A stretch of DNA of 64,000 nucleotides from Sporolactobacillus shoreicorticis (GTDB lineage Bacteria; Bacillota; Bacilli; Bacillales; Sporolactobacillaceae): NCBI RefSeq assembly GCF_024125445.1, contig NZ_JAMXWM010000001.1, forward strand, positions 273,469 to 337,468. Direction: 5' to 3'. Positions 17,050-26,064 of the stretch are shown piece by piece (the first letter of the stretch is position 1; every line of letters begins with the position of its first letter). The notes under the pieces were generated by a model. That model was not told the origin of the DNA. It saw nothing but the letters and a program-made list of their open reading frames with translations, and did not search any database. A program made the translations under genes and the position numbers.

Positions 17050-17096
17050 TGAAAACGAGCAGTCTCAGCATCGGTTGAGGACGCTCGTTTCGTTTG
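17050..17096. terminator. Bidirectional terminator between convergent ATPase and nifJ genes
   Basis: Stem AAACGAGC (17053-17060) with GCTCGTTT (17083-17090) and an inner CTCA/TGAG helix. Flanking runs are A on the left and T on the right. Minus-strand reading ends in TTTTC. It lies 21 bases beyond the nifJ stop. Confidence 0.65.
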
Positions 17097-17116
17097 AATT
17101 CCATCGGATCGCCGCG

Positions 17117-20100
17117 TCATGGCTCTTGTTCCTTCAGCGACGCCGAATGCTGTTCGAGGAGTCGGTACCGGTTGTAACGTTTTCTCGCTTCCGCCTCGTT
17201 TTGTTTGAGCAGGTGCGAATAACCCGCTGTATCGTGAGTGAATGCACTTGAGAAACGGTTTTCACCGGCAAGGAAATCTTGAAAAAAGTTCCACTGTGGC
17301 GGTCTTGAATCGATCTTCATGATTGCTTCGGCCTTCTTTGTTTCCGGAGTTCTATGGAAAAGAACCCAATAGCCGCAGTCAACAGCCTTTTTTTCCTCAA
17401 TGACTGAGCTGTTCTTTGTGATACCATGCAGGATACACGGGCTGTAGGCGATCAGAATCGACGGGCCATTGTACGCCTCGGCTTCTTTAAAAACGTTGAG
17501 TGTATGCGCCGGATTCGCCCCGATGCAGATCTGGGCAACATAGGCATTCTCATAGGTCATGACGATTGACGCGAAGTCTTTTTTGACCTTTTTGTTTCCG
17601 GTGACGGAGAAGCGTGTGCGTGATCCTGTCGGACTCGCCTTCGACCGCTGTCCACCGGTGTTCGAATAGCCTTCATTGTCGAGCACGAGAATGTTTACGT
17701 CACTGTTCTCGGCTAGTATATGATCGATACCGCTTGAATCAATGTCATATGCCCAGCCGTCGCCGCCAATGATCCACTGTGAGCGCTTGGTGAAAAAATG
17801 GCGCATGGATAACACCGTTTGCAGTTCAGTATAAATTCCAGCTTCGTTGACTAACTCGGCGATGAGCCGTTCGACGACGGCACCGTGATGCGTGTGCTCC
17901 CGATAAGCAGTTAACCATTGGGCGGCGGCCTTGCGCAGTGCCGAACTGTATTTTCGTTCCTTTTGTATGGACTCCACTTGATAGGCGATATGCTGTTGTT
18001 CAAGTTCCGAACCTTGCTGTATGCCGAATCCGTATTCAGCATTATTTTCTAAAAGTGATGTTCCCCATACCGGTCCAAATCCGTTTTCATTTGTCGTGTA
18101 AGGAACGGAAGGTGCCGTGTTTCCCCAGATGGATGTACAGCCGGTTGCATTGGCGATCATCATTCTTGACCCGAACAGCTGTGTCAGCAATTTAATATAG
18201 GCGGGCTGACCGCATCCGGCACACGCGCCGGGAAATTCAAGCAGCGGTTGCTGAAATTGGCTGTCTCTGATGGTTGTCTTTGCCGCGTTTTTCGACTGTT
18301 TCGGCAACTCATGATGCGTCAGCACGAAATCCCAGTTCTTTGCCTCAGCATCCTTGATCGGAGCGATCGGCGTCATCGTCAGGCTTTTCGTTTTCGATGG
18401 ACAAATATCCTGACAGAGTGAGCATCCGGTGCAATCCAATGGAGATACTTGCACGCGATAGCGAATTTCCGGCGACTTTTTCATTGCTTTAGTCGGAAGT
18501 TGAGCTGAGTCAGCGTCACCCGCTTTTAGAATGAACGGGCGGATGGATGCGTGCGGACAGATCATCGAGCAGAAATTACATCCGATACAGGTGTCGGGAT
18601 TCCAAATCGGAATTTGAATCGCGAGATCGCGCTTGTCCTTCGCCGCGGTTCCTGCCGGAAAAGAGCCGTCGGTCAATCCGTTGTCGATCAGCGTGCCGAC
18701 GGTGATTTGATCACCTTTATGCTGATTCATCACATTTTGGATGGAATGGAAATAGTCACGCTGATTGATGCTTTGGTCAATCGCCGTTTGTTGCGGAAGA
18801 TCTGCCCAAAACTCAGGAATGTCGATTTTTTTAAGCCGCGTGACCGCTTCATCCATTGCCCGTGCGTTTTGCCATACGATCTCTTCACGGATTCCCGCAA
18901 ACTTTTTCTGCGTTTCCTCTTTAAGCAGTTTGAGCGCCTGCGTAAATGGAATGATCGACGACAGGTAGAAAAAACAGATCTGCATGATGGTGTTGATATG
19001 CGGGCCGAGCGCGTATTTTTCCGCAATTTTATTTGCGGGAATGGTGTAAAATCGGATGTTCTGTCGTGCAAGATAGCGCTTCTGTTCATTTGTGAGCAGA
19101 AGCGCAAGCTCAGGTTCGGTTGTTTGACTGTTTACGAGAAATAAACCGTTGGCCTTCAGTCCGCGCAGCAAATCAAATTTCCGGATGTAACGTTCGCAGT
19201 AACAGACGACGGCGTCGGGTGTTTGGACATGATACGCCGAATAAATCGGCTGCTTCGAAAAACGTAAATGAGATATGGTCAGATTCCCGGATTTTTTCGG
19301 ATCGTACCAAAATAAACCCTGGACATCGCGCCCGGTTGTTTCGCCGATAATTTTAGCCGTTTGTTTATTGCAGCTGACTGCCCCGTCTGAGCCAAAGCCC
19401 CAAGTACGCATCTGAAAGGCATCGCTGCCTGTCAGATCCTTTGATCCTGAGCCGAGGAGGGACAGATGGGTGACGTCATCGATAATCCCCAATGTAAAGC
19501 ATGGTTTCGGTGCGCTTTTTTCTCCTTCAAAAAAGGCACTTCGGATCTGATCCGGTGTGACATCCTTTGAACCCAGGCCGTAGCGGCCGCCAATGATGAT
19601 CGGATGTGAAGACAGCGTGTAGCACGCGTTCCGAACATCGGATACGAGCGGTTCCGAAACGGCACCAGGTTCTTTGGTGCGGTCCAGTACGACGAGTGAT
19701 CGAACGGTTTTGGGAAGGCAGTCCAAGAAAAGCTGTTTCGGAAACGGCCGATAGAGGTGAATGGTGATCATGGCAAATCGTTTTCCGAGCGTGTTCTGCT
19801 CATCGACAACTTGGCGGACGGTCTGAGCGACAGATCCCATTGAAATGACAACCACCTCAGCATCACCGGCGCCATAGTAATCGACAGGCGCGCAGTTGGT
19901 CTGGAAAAGTGGGTTGAGTCTGGCAATCGCATTCGCCACAACCGATTCCGCCGTCTGATATTTCGGATTCACTGTTTCAAGCTGCTGAAAAAAGAGATCC
20001 GGCGTTACCGATGCTCCGGACGCGCGTGGTGCGTCGTTGCGCATGGCGTGCTCCTTCATTAAATGATAGGCGTCATGATTAAACGTTTTTTGAAGCTCAT

Positions 20101-20659
20101 CATACTCCGGGACAACAATTTTTCGTAATTCATGGCTGGTATTAAATCCATCAATAAAGTGCACGACAGGCAGTGATAACGCGACAGCCGACAGATGGGC
20201 AGCGGCCGAAAACAAAGCGGCTTCCTGCACGGAGGAAGCAGCAAGCATAACGGCTCCGGTTTGCCGCACGGACATAACATCGCTGTGATCGCCGTATATA
20301 CTCAGCACGCTGCTCGACACCGAACGCGCGGCGACATGAAGTACGGCCGGCAGCTGTTCGCCAACCATTTTATAGAGGGTCGGTGCCATTAACAATAACC
20401 CTTGGGATGAGGTATAGGAGGTGCACAGTGTTCCCGCCTTTAGAAGGCCGTGCATGGTGCCGGCAACGCCGCCTTCCGACTGCATTTCAATAACACGGAC
20501 TTTGTGACCGAATATATTTTTACGCGCGTCACTGCTTGACCATTGCTCTGTTTTTTCTGCCATACCGGAGGATGGTGTAATCGGATAAATGACTGCGGCT
20601 TCGGTGAAGGCATAAGCCATTTCCGCAGCCGCTTCATTTCCGTCAATTACTTTTATCAT
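17117..20659 (-). CDS. nifJ: Pyruvate:ferredoxin (flavodoxin) oxidoreductase
   Basis: A 1180-residue single-chain PFOR that oxidises pyruvate to acetyl-CoA and CO2 while reducing ferredoxin or flavodoxin. Domains in order: N-terminal TPP/pyrimidine region with YPITPSS, the middle gamma-like region, two 4Fe-4S motifs (CIGCNFCSMICP and CTGCSLCQDICP), and the C-terminal TPP domain with ACAGCGQ, GGDGWAYDID and DNEGYSNTGGQ. I start at ATG 20659 with GGGGAGGA upstream; the longer frame adds 11 residues. It is divergent to the microcompartment operon, and cre-like sites lie in its promoter region. Besides central metabolism it could feed electrons to the glycyl-radical activase (inference). Confidence 0.95.
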   Translation of the reverse strand: MIKVIDGNEAAAEMAYAFTEAAVIYPITPSSGMAEKTEQWSSSDARKNIFGHKVRVIEMQSEGGVAGTMHGLLKAGTLCTSYTSSQGLLLMAPTLYKMVGEQLPAVLHVAARSVSSSVLSIYGDHSDVMSVRQTGAVMLAASSVQEAALFSAAAHLSAVALSLPVVHFIDGFNTSHELRKIVVPEYDELQKTFNHDAYHLMKEHAMRNDAPRASGASVTPDLFFQQLETVNPKYQTAESVVANAIARLNPLFQTNCAPVDYYGAGDAEVVVISMGSVAQTVRQVVDEQNTLGKRFAMITIHLYRPFPKQLFLDCLPKTVRSLVVLDRTKEPGAVSEPLVSDVRNACYTLSSHPIIIGGRYGLGSKDVTPDQIRSAFFEGEKSAPKPCFTLGIIDDVTHLSLLGSGSKDLTGSDAFQMRTWGFGSDGAVSCNKQTAKIIGETTGRDVQGLFWYDPKKSGNLTISHLRFSKQPIYSAYHVQTPDAVVCYCERYIRKFDLLRGLKANGLFLVNSQTTEPELALLLTNEQKRYLARQNIRFYTIPANKIAEKYALGPHINTIMQICFFYLSSIIPFTQALKLLKEETQKKFAGIREEIVWQNARAMDEAVTRLKKIDIPEFWADLPQQTAIDQSINQRDYFHSIQNVMNQHKGDQITVGTLIDNGLTDGSFPAGTAAKDKRDLAIQIPIWNPDTCIGCNFCSMICPHASIRPFILKAGDADSAQLPTKAMKKSPEIRYRVQVSPLDCTGCSLCQDICPSKTKSLTMTPIAPIKDAEAKNWDFVLTHHELPKQSKNAAKTTIRDSQFQQPLLEFPGACAGCGQPAYIKLLTQLFGSRMMIANATGCTSIWGNTAPSVPYTTNENGFGPVWGTSLLENNAEYGFGIQQGSELEQQHIAYQVESIQKERKYSSALRKAAAQWLTAYREHTHHGAVVERLIAELVNEAGIYTELQTVLSMRHFFTKRSQWIIGGDGWAYDIDSSGIDHILAENSDVNILVLDNEGYSNTGGQRSKASPTGSRTRFSVTGNKKVKKDFASIVMTYENAYVAQICIGANPAHTLNVFKEAEAYNGPSILIAYSPCILHGITKNSSVIEEKKAVDCGYWVLFHRTPETKKAEAIMKIDSRPPQWNFFQDFLAGENRFSSAFTHDTAGYSHLLKQNEAEARKRYNRYRLLEQHSASLKEQEP

Positions 20660-20708
20660 TAAGAATCCTCCCCTTCTTGTTGCAGACTTCATGTATGTAC
20701 CTTTATCT

Positions 20709-20722
20709 TAGAAGCGTTTGCA
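20709..20722. promoter_or_regulatory. Cre-like CcpA site in the nifJ promoter region
   Basis: Minus strand TGCAAACGCTTCTA fits 12 of 14 positions of the cre consensus TGWAARCGYTWNCW. It lies about 50 bases upstream of the nifJ start. Confidence 0.45.
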
Positions 20723-20775
20723 AGAAGAAACTAAAACTTTTCCCACTCAAAAATGGTAAAAATATGACCCACAAA

Positions 20776-20789
20776 TGTAATCGTTTACA
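20776..20789. promoter_or_regulatory. Cre (CcpA) site in the nifJ/GRM divergent region
   Basis: TGTAATCGTTTACA matches the cre consensus at 13 of 14 positions and is nearly palindromic. Located between divergent nifJ and the first GRM gene, it could mediate carbon catabolite control of either. Confidence 0.65.
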
Positions 20790-20851
20790 AACAAAACGCT
20801 TATCAAGTGATTTTCGCCTGAGTTGCCTGGGTCGATAATTACCTTTTTGTG

Positions 20852-20865
20852 GGCACATTTGTGCC
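20852..20865. promoter_or_regulatory. Palindromic operator candidate upstream of the GRM operon
   Basis: GGCACATTTGTGCC, arms GGCACA and TGTGCC around TT, perfect. It lies 78 bases before the first GRM gene and upstream of a TACAAT box (20887-20892). It could bind the AraC-type regulator or a redox regulator. The binding protein is unknown. Confidence 0.45.
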
Positions 20866-20942
20866 AACTGTATTTTCTCATTTGCTTTACAATGAATCTG
20901 TGCTTCAAGGAGGTCGGAAAAAGAGAGGAGAAAAACGACACT

Positions 20943-21251
20943 ATGGTATTAAAGGCAGCATTCATTTTTGCCGGCCCGAAAAGTCATCCTGCCGCTCACC
21001 ACGCCTCTGTGAAATCACCGTCTGTTCATCTTGCTGTTTTTGGTGTGGCCAGTTATACAGAGGCTGCCGTGCTGGCTAAGGAGTTGGTGAAGGGAGGAGT
21101 AACAGCGATTGAGCTGTGCGGCACGTTCGGCAATAGAGGAATCGCCGCCGTGACAGAGGCTGTGGGAGAAAAGGCCTGCGTTGGTGCAGTCAAATTCGAC
21201 GTTCACCCCGGACTGGATTTTCAAAGCGGGGACCGCCTTTTCTTGTCTTAA
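20943..21251 (+). CDS. DUF6506-like small protein, first gene of the GRM operon
   Basis: A 102-residue soluble protein resembling the DUF6506 family: KAAFIFAGP at the N-terminus, YTEAAVLAKELVKGGVTAIELCGTFG in the middle, and VKFDVHPGLDFQSGD at the end. Function unknown. ATG 20943 has GAGGAG about 12 bases upstream; the longer frame from 20823 starts inside the operator region. It is 19 bases ahead of the next gene and so joins the microcompartment operon. Family name is from pattern memory, not a search. Confidence 0.65.
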   Translation: MVLKAAFIFAGPKSHPAAHHASVKSPSVHLAVFGVASYTEAAVLAKELVKGGVTAIELCGTFGNRGIAAVTEAVGEKACVGAVKFDVHPGLDFQSGDRLFLS

Positions 21252-21270
21252 TTGAATGAGGTGAGCAGCA

Positions 21271-21801
21271 GTGAATTATGATGCGGAAGAGCTTCAAAAA
21301 TTGATTGAAACGAGTATTGCGGAGGGAAAGCGTCAAGAAAGCGACTCGGCATCCCCGCTGGATCAAGAGTATCCGTCCTTGATTCTGCTTGAAAAGTTGA
21401 CGCCGATTGTTCGCGAGGTTGTTCAAAAAAGTATGGAAATGAACGTCAAAACGACGGTGACGCTCGCTGATTTAACCGGATCCATTATTTATTGTTACCG
21501 AATGCCGGGCTGTATTTTGGCCGGACTGGATCTATCAACTAAAAAGGCTTACTCGGCAGTAGCGATGAATGCCGCGACGGCGTCACTTCAGCAATCTGTT
21601 CAGCCGGGGGCCGATCTTTATCAATTAGAAACGATGACAAACGGGGAAATTGTTACCTTTGGCGGCGGTGTTCCACTCAGATCACCGAACGGTCGCCTTA
21701 TTGGAGGCGTCGGCGTCAGCGGTGCGCCAAGATCGCAGCAGGATCATGAGCTTGCCGGTTATTTTGCCGAACGTTTTCTGCACATTTTCTTTAGTAAGTG
21801 A
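21271..21801 (+). CDS. GlcG/HbpS (PduO C-terminal-like) domain protein
   Basis: A 176-residue protein. An N-terminal helical segment leads into a GlcG/HbpS-type domain: TVTLADLTGSIIYCYRMPGC, STKKAYSAVAMNAAT, and the C-terminal GGVPLRSPNGRLIGGVGVSG with the family's glycine-rich end. The domain occurs in heme- or cobalamin-linked proteins and as the C-terminal half of PduO, and is frequent in diol microcompartment loci. The cobalamin adenosyltransferase half of PduO is absent, fitting a B12-independent system. GTG 21271 has GAGGTGAG upstream. Exact role unknown. Confidence 0.7.
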   Translation: MNYDAEELQKLIETSIAEGKRQESDSASPLDQEYPSLILLEKLTPIVREVVQKSMEMNVKTTVTLADLTGSIIYCYRMPGCILAGLDLSTKKAYSAVAMNAATASLQQSVQPGADLYQLETMTNGEIVTFGGGVPLRSPNGRLIGGVGVSGAPRSQQDHELAGYFAERFLHIFFSK

Positions 21802-21888
21802 AACATCGCACATAAATAGGGCATTTAGGGTCGCTCTCTTTTTCATTACAAAGAAAAGACTCTGAAAATAAATTAAAGGAGCAGCATC

Positions 21889-24438
21889 ATGACTAAAAAT
21901 TATGAGGTTAAGCCTGGATTTTCGGAACCGTCACAACGCGTCAAAGCATTGAAAGAAGCGATTCTTGATACAACCCCGCGAATCGAAGCAGACCGTGCTC
22001 GTCTGATTACGCAATCGTATAAGGAAACCGAGTCGCTGCCGCAAGTGCTGCGCCACGCGAAAGCCTTGGAAAAAATTCTAACCGAGCTTCCCGTAGTCAT
22101 CCGCGACAACGAATTGATTATCGGGGCTGCGACAGTAGATTCAAGATCGTGTCAGATTTTTCCTGAATATGGTCCTCAAGGACTGGATCAGGAATTTGAT
22201 ACGGTCGCCACACGCTCGGCAGATCCATTTGCGATTTCCGAGGATGTGAAGAAAGAATTAGCGGAAATATTTAACTATTGGAAAGGCCATACAACCAGCG
22301 AACTTGCGACTTCGTTAATGTCGGAGGATACCAAAGCCGCCTATAATGCCGGAGTCTTTACGGTCGGTAACTACCATCAGGGCGGAGTCGGACATCTCGC
22401 GGTTAATTATGAGAAAGTCCTGAAGGGCGGAATTCGCGGCGTGATCGCGGAAGTGATTCAAGCAATCAAGAACTCGGATCATTCCGCCCCCGACTGGGTT
22501 GAAAAAGAGCAGTACTATCAGGCAGCGTTGACAACCTTGAAGGCAGTGATTACCTTCGCTCATCGTTATGCGGACAAAGCGAGAGAATTGGCAAAATACA
22601 CGAATGATTCAACGAGAAAAACGGAATTGTTGAAGATCGCCGAAATTTGCTCAAAGGTTCCTGAATATCCGGCAAGCAATTTCTACGAGGCACTTCAGTC
22701 GTTCTGGTTCGTTCAACTGATTATTCAAATTGAAGGTTCAGGCCACTCGATCTCTCCGGGGCGTTTTGATCAATACATGTATTCTTTCTATGAAAATGAC
22801 GACTCGATCACACAAGAAGAGGCACAGGATCTGCTCGATGTTCTGTTCGTCAAGTTCAATGATTTGAACAAGCTGAGAGATATCGGAACAGCGACCGCTT
22901 TTGCGGGGTATCAATTGTGGCAGAACGTGAACTGCGGCGGACAGACAAAGGATGGCGAGGACGCTACCAACGCGCTGTCCTATATGGAAATTGAATCGAT
23001 GGCCCACGTCATGATGTCCATGCCTTCACTATCGATTCGTGTTTGGAACGGTACGCCGGACGACTTCCTAATCAAGGCATGTGAATTATCACGATTAGGC
23101 GGCGGGCAACCTGCATTCTACAATGATGAAGAAATTGTCACAGCAAAGGTCAACCGCGGTGAGACACTTGAGGACGCGCGCAACTATGCGGTTATTGGTT
23201 GTGTCGAGCCTGCCAGTCAGGGAAAAGAAAACAGCTGGTGCGACGCCGCGCTCTTTAACTTGCCTAAGGTTCTTGAGATCGCGATGAATAACGGTCGGCT
23301 GAATGGCAAAGAATTCGGACCCAAGACCGGAGAATTCGAAGACTTTAAAACCTTTGATGATTTTGTAAACGTTTACGTTAAACAGATGAAATTCGCTGTC
23401 GGCCTGTTGGTACGCGCGGACAACGCGGTGGATTGGGCTCATTATGAACTCGGTCAATTGGCATTCGTATCGACGCTTGTCGACGACTGTATCAGCAAAG
23501 GCAAGACGCTTGAGCGCGGAGGTGCACATTATAATTTCACCGGACCACAGGGCATTGGCTCAGCTAATATTGGAAACGCTTTAATGGCGGTTAAGAAGCT
23601 TGTGTTTGATGACCAGACGCTGAGCATGAAGGAATTAAAGGAAGCGTTGGATCACAACTTCGGCAAAGAAGAAGGAATTGCCGCAACTTCTTCCGACACG
23701 GCTTACGATGCGATTGCCGAAGCAGTAAAGAAGGTACTCGGTGAAAACAGCAGCTTCGATGTGAAAAATCTGGATCTGAGCGGACTTTCATCAGGAGGCA
23801 CATCGACAGCAGTCGCTTCTCCTGAAAAAAGTAAGTACCAGAAGATTCATGATTTGGTTATGGCGGTTGATAAATACGGCAACGACAAGGATGAGGTCGA
23901 CTATTTGGCTCGTTTCGGTTCACGCGTTTACTGTGAAGAGCTGGAAAAATACGCGACCCCAAGAGGCGGCATTTATAATGCGGGTCTTTATCCGGTGTCC
24001 GGGAATGTTCTGTTCGGCACGTACATTAAAGCAACGCCGGACGGACGCTATGACAAAGAAACGATTGCCGACGGCGTATCCCCAACGCGTGGAACCGATA
24101 CGCTCGGGCCGACGGCGGCAGCGAACTCGGTATCAAAGCTGGATCATTTTATCGCTTCAAACGGGACACTGTACAACATGAAGTTCAGCCCTTCCGCTGT
24201 AGCGGGATCGGAAGGCGTGCAGCGTCTGGCAGCATTGATTCGCGGATTCTTCGATCGCAAAGGCGGGCATGTTCAGTTTAACGTCATTGACAAACAAACG
24301 CTGCTTGACGCTCAGGCTCATCCGGAAAATCACAAGGATCTTATCGTCCGTGTCGCTGGCTACAGCGCACAATTTATTGCTTTGGATAAGACCGTTCAGG
24401 ATGACATTATTGCCCGTACAGAATTTGACAGCTTCTGA
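21889..24438 (+). CDS. Glycyl radical enzyme, diol-dehydratase-like (GRM signature enzyme)
   Basis: An 849-residue glycyl radical enzyme of the dehydratase/lyase branch. The active-site motif GCVEP gives thiyl Cys438 and general base Glu440, and the radical glycine is Gly824 in RVAGYSAQF. It should eliminate water from 1,2-propanediol or glycerol (or cleave choline, if CutC-like). PocR sensor, facilitator and PduQ neighbours favour a diol. It is longer than typical 785-790-residue dehydratases because of an insertion at about residues 594-655, which holds a helix (DTAYDAIAEAVKKVL, from 603) and a Ser/Gly/Thr/Ala-rich linker. This may be an internal encapsulation peptide. ATG 21889 has AAAGGAG. 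The activase follows 31 bases later. Confidence 0.9.
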   Translation: MTKNYEVKPGFSEPSQRVKALKEAILDTTPRIEADRARLITQSYKETESLPQVLRHAKALEKILTELPVVIRDNELIIGAATVDSRSCQIFPEYGPQGLDQEFDTVATRSADPFAISEDVKKELAEIFNYWKGHTTSELATSLMSEDTKAAYNAGVFTVGNYHQGGVGHLAVNYEKVLKGGIRGVIAEVIQAIKNSDHSAPDWVEKEQYYQAALTTLKAVITFAHRYADKARELAKYTNDSTRKTELLKIAEICSKVPEYPASNFYEALQSFWFVQLIIQIEGSGHSISPGRFDQYMYSFYENDDSITQEEAQDLLDVLFVKFNDLNKLRDIGTATAFAGYQLWQNVNCGGQTKDGEDATNALSYMEIESMAHVMMSMPSLSIRVWNGTPDDFLIKACELSRLGGGQPAFYNDEEIVTAKVNRGETLEDARNYAVIGCVEPASQGKENSWCDAALFNLPKVLEIAMNNGRLNGKEFGPKTGEFEDFKTFDDFVNVYVKQMKFAVGLLVRADNAVDWAHYELGQLAFVSTLVDDCISKGKTLERGGAHYNFTGPQGIGSANIGNALMAVKKLVFDDQTLSMKELKEALDHNFGKEEGIAATSSDTAYDAIAEAVKKVLGENSSFDVKNLDLSGLSSGGTSTAVASPEKSKYQKIHDLVMAVDKYGNDKDEVDYLARFGSRVYCEELEKYATPRGGIYNAGLYPVSGNVLFGTYIKATPDGRYDKETIADGVSPTRGTDTLGPTAAANSVSKLDHFIASNGTLYNMKFSPSAVAGSEGVQRLAALIRGFFDRKGGHVQFNVIDKQTLLDAQAHPENHKDLIVRVAGYSAQFIALDKTVQDDIIARTEFDSF

Positions 24439-24469
24439 TTTTCGATGAGTTGTCGGGAAGGATCAAGCT

Positions 24470-25237
24470 ATGGAAACGATTGATTACGAGAAAAAAGCGT
24501 GTGTTTTCAATATCCAACGCTATTCCATCCATGACGGACCGGGTATCCGAACGATCATATTTATGAAAGGATGTCCCCTGAGATGCAAATGGTGTTTTAA
24601 TCCGGAATCTCAGAGCTACAAGCCGATGAAGGATTTCGGAACCATGATGAGCGTTCAGGATGTTTTTGATGAGATTAAAAAAGATCAGGGAGCCTATCGC
24701 AGGTCCGGAGGCGGAATCACGTTCTCAGGCGGTGAGGCACTGACTCATCCGGATTTTGTTGAAGAAGTAATCAAGGTATGCCGGATGAGCGGCTGGACGA
24801 CAGCCGTCGAAACCGAAGCCTATGTCCCTGAGAAAACGATTCACCGACTTGTGCCTCAGCTTGATTATGTGCTGCTTGATATCAAGGCCATACCAAGTGA
24901 CCTGCACAAGGAAGGGACCGGCGTGACGAATGAGCTGATTCTTCAGAATGCACTCATTATCAATGAAATCGCTAAAAATGTAGTGGTTCGCGTTCCGGTT
25001 ATCCCGACGTTTAATTATTCGGAGAAGCAAATCAATTACATCTGTCGGTTCGCAAAGCATATGAATCATGTCGAGACGATTCATTTGCTTCCCTATACGG
25101 ATTTTGGAAAGAGCAAGTATAAGATGCTGGATCGCACTTATGAGTTGGAAGGCATTAAACCGCTATCCGCCGATGACCTTTTGCCGTTGAGGGAACTTGT
25201 CGAAGGGCATGGGTTCAAGTGCGTGATCGGAGGATAA
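24470..25237 (+). CDS. Glycyl radical enzyme activating enzyme (radical SAM)
   Basis: A 255-residue radical-SAM protein that installs the glycyl radical in the preceding enzyme using SAM and one electron. The cluster motif is CPLRCKWC (CxxxCxxC) after SIHDGPGIRT, and the SAM-binding GGE stretch is TFSGGEALTHPDF. It has no ferredoxin-like insert with two extra 4Fe-4S motifs between the CxxxCxxC and the GGE motif. Most activases of dehydratase-type glycyl radical enzymes are 300 or more residues and have it, so this one resembles pyruvate formate-lyase activase in build. The ATG at 24470 has GGGAAGGA upstream. Confidence 0.92.
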   Translation: METIDYEKKACVFNIQRYSIHDGPGIRTIIFMKGCPLRCKWCFNPESQSYKPMKDFGTMMSVQDVFDEIKKDQGAYRRSGGGITFSGGEALTHPDFVEEVIKVCRMSGWTTAVETEAYVPEKTIHRLVPQLDYVLLDIKAIPSDLHKEGTGVTNELILQNALIINEIAKNVVVRVPVIPTFNYSEKQINYICRFAKHMNHVETIHLLPYTDFGKSKYKMLDRTYELEGIKPLSADDLLPLRELVEGHGFKCVIGG

Positions 25238-25258
25238 GAAAAAAGGAGGCCGGATGTG

Positions 25259-26041
25259 ATGGATGATGAACTGCTCAAAAATGTCATGGATCAGGTAGAA
25301 AAGGAACTAAATTTAAGTAAGGGAGAGCCTGAGAAAATGAGCGAAAAGGCATGCAATATAACCGAATTTGTCGGAACAGGAATTGGTGATGCAATCGGAT
25401 TGGTCATTGCGAACGTCGATTACCAGCTCCATGAAAAAATGAATATTGACAAGAAGTATCGTTCGATCGGCATTCTTGGTGCCCGCACCGGAGCCGGTCC
25501 GGAAATTATGGCGATCGATGAGGCGGTAAAAGCGACCAATACGGAGGTTCTTTCCGTCGAGCTTGCCCGAGATACGAAAGGAGGCGCCGGACATGGTTCA
25601 CTGATCATCATCGGCAGCGAGGATGTTTCGGATGCCAGAAGAGCGATCGAGGTTGCTCTTGAGACGCTCAATCAGACCAACGGTGATGTGTACAGCAACG
25701 AAGCCGGTCATCTTGAATTTCAGTATACGGCCCGTGCCAGCTTTGCCATTGAGAAAGCGTTTGGCGCACCGGTCGGCAAATCCTTCGGGCTCATCTGTGC
25801 GGGCCCGGCAGCAATCGGTGTCGTGCTTGCCGATACGGCCGTGAAAGCGGCCAATGTCGAGGTTGTCGGCTATGCGTCACCGGGAAACGGTGGAACCGCG
25901 CATTCAAATGAAGTGATTCTAACCATCACAGGAGACTCCGGAGCCGTTCGGCAGGCGGTTATCGCGGCACGTGAAATCGGCTTGAAATTACTCGGATCAA
26001 TGGGGGCCGATCCGGTATCGGTAACAAAGCCTTATATTTAA
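25259..26041 (+). CDS. pduB: Trimeric BMC-T shell protein, PduB-like
   Basis: A 260-residue tandem BMC-domain shell protein forming pseudohexameric trimers. It matches PduB closely: TEFVGTGIGDAIGLVIANVD, YRSIGILGARTGAGP, RDTKGGAGHGSLIIIG, SNEAGHLEFQYTARAS, and the second domain ending GDSGAVRQAVIAAREIG. The 27-residue N-terminal extension before MSEKAC corresponds to the part that distinguishes Salmonella PduB from PduB'. ATG 25337 at that point has AGGGAG upstream, so an internal start giving a short form is possible. AAAGGAGG precedes the main start (GTG 25256 is an alternative). Confidence 0.93.
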   Translation: MDDELLKNVMDQVEKELNLSKGEPEKMSEKACNITEFVGTGIGDAIGLVIANVDYQLHEKMNIDKKYRSIGILGARTGAGPEIMAIDEAVKATNTEVLSVELARDTKGGAGHGSLIIIGSEDVSDARRAIEVALETLNQTNGDVYSNEAGHLEFQYTARASFAIEKAFGAPVGKSFGLICAGPAAIGVVLADTAVKAANVEVVGYASPGNGGTAHSNEVILTITGDSGAVRQAVIAAREIGLKLLGSMGADPVSVTKPYI

Positions 26042-26064
26042 ACCATTTAATTTAGGGGGAAAAC

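Noticed and set aside
21889..24438. Glycyl radical enzyme as pyruvate formate-lyase
   Set aside because: The active site is GCVEP with a single Cys plus Glu, not the Cys-Cys pair of pyruvate formate-lyase, and it is embedded among shell genes.
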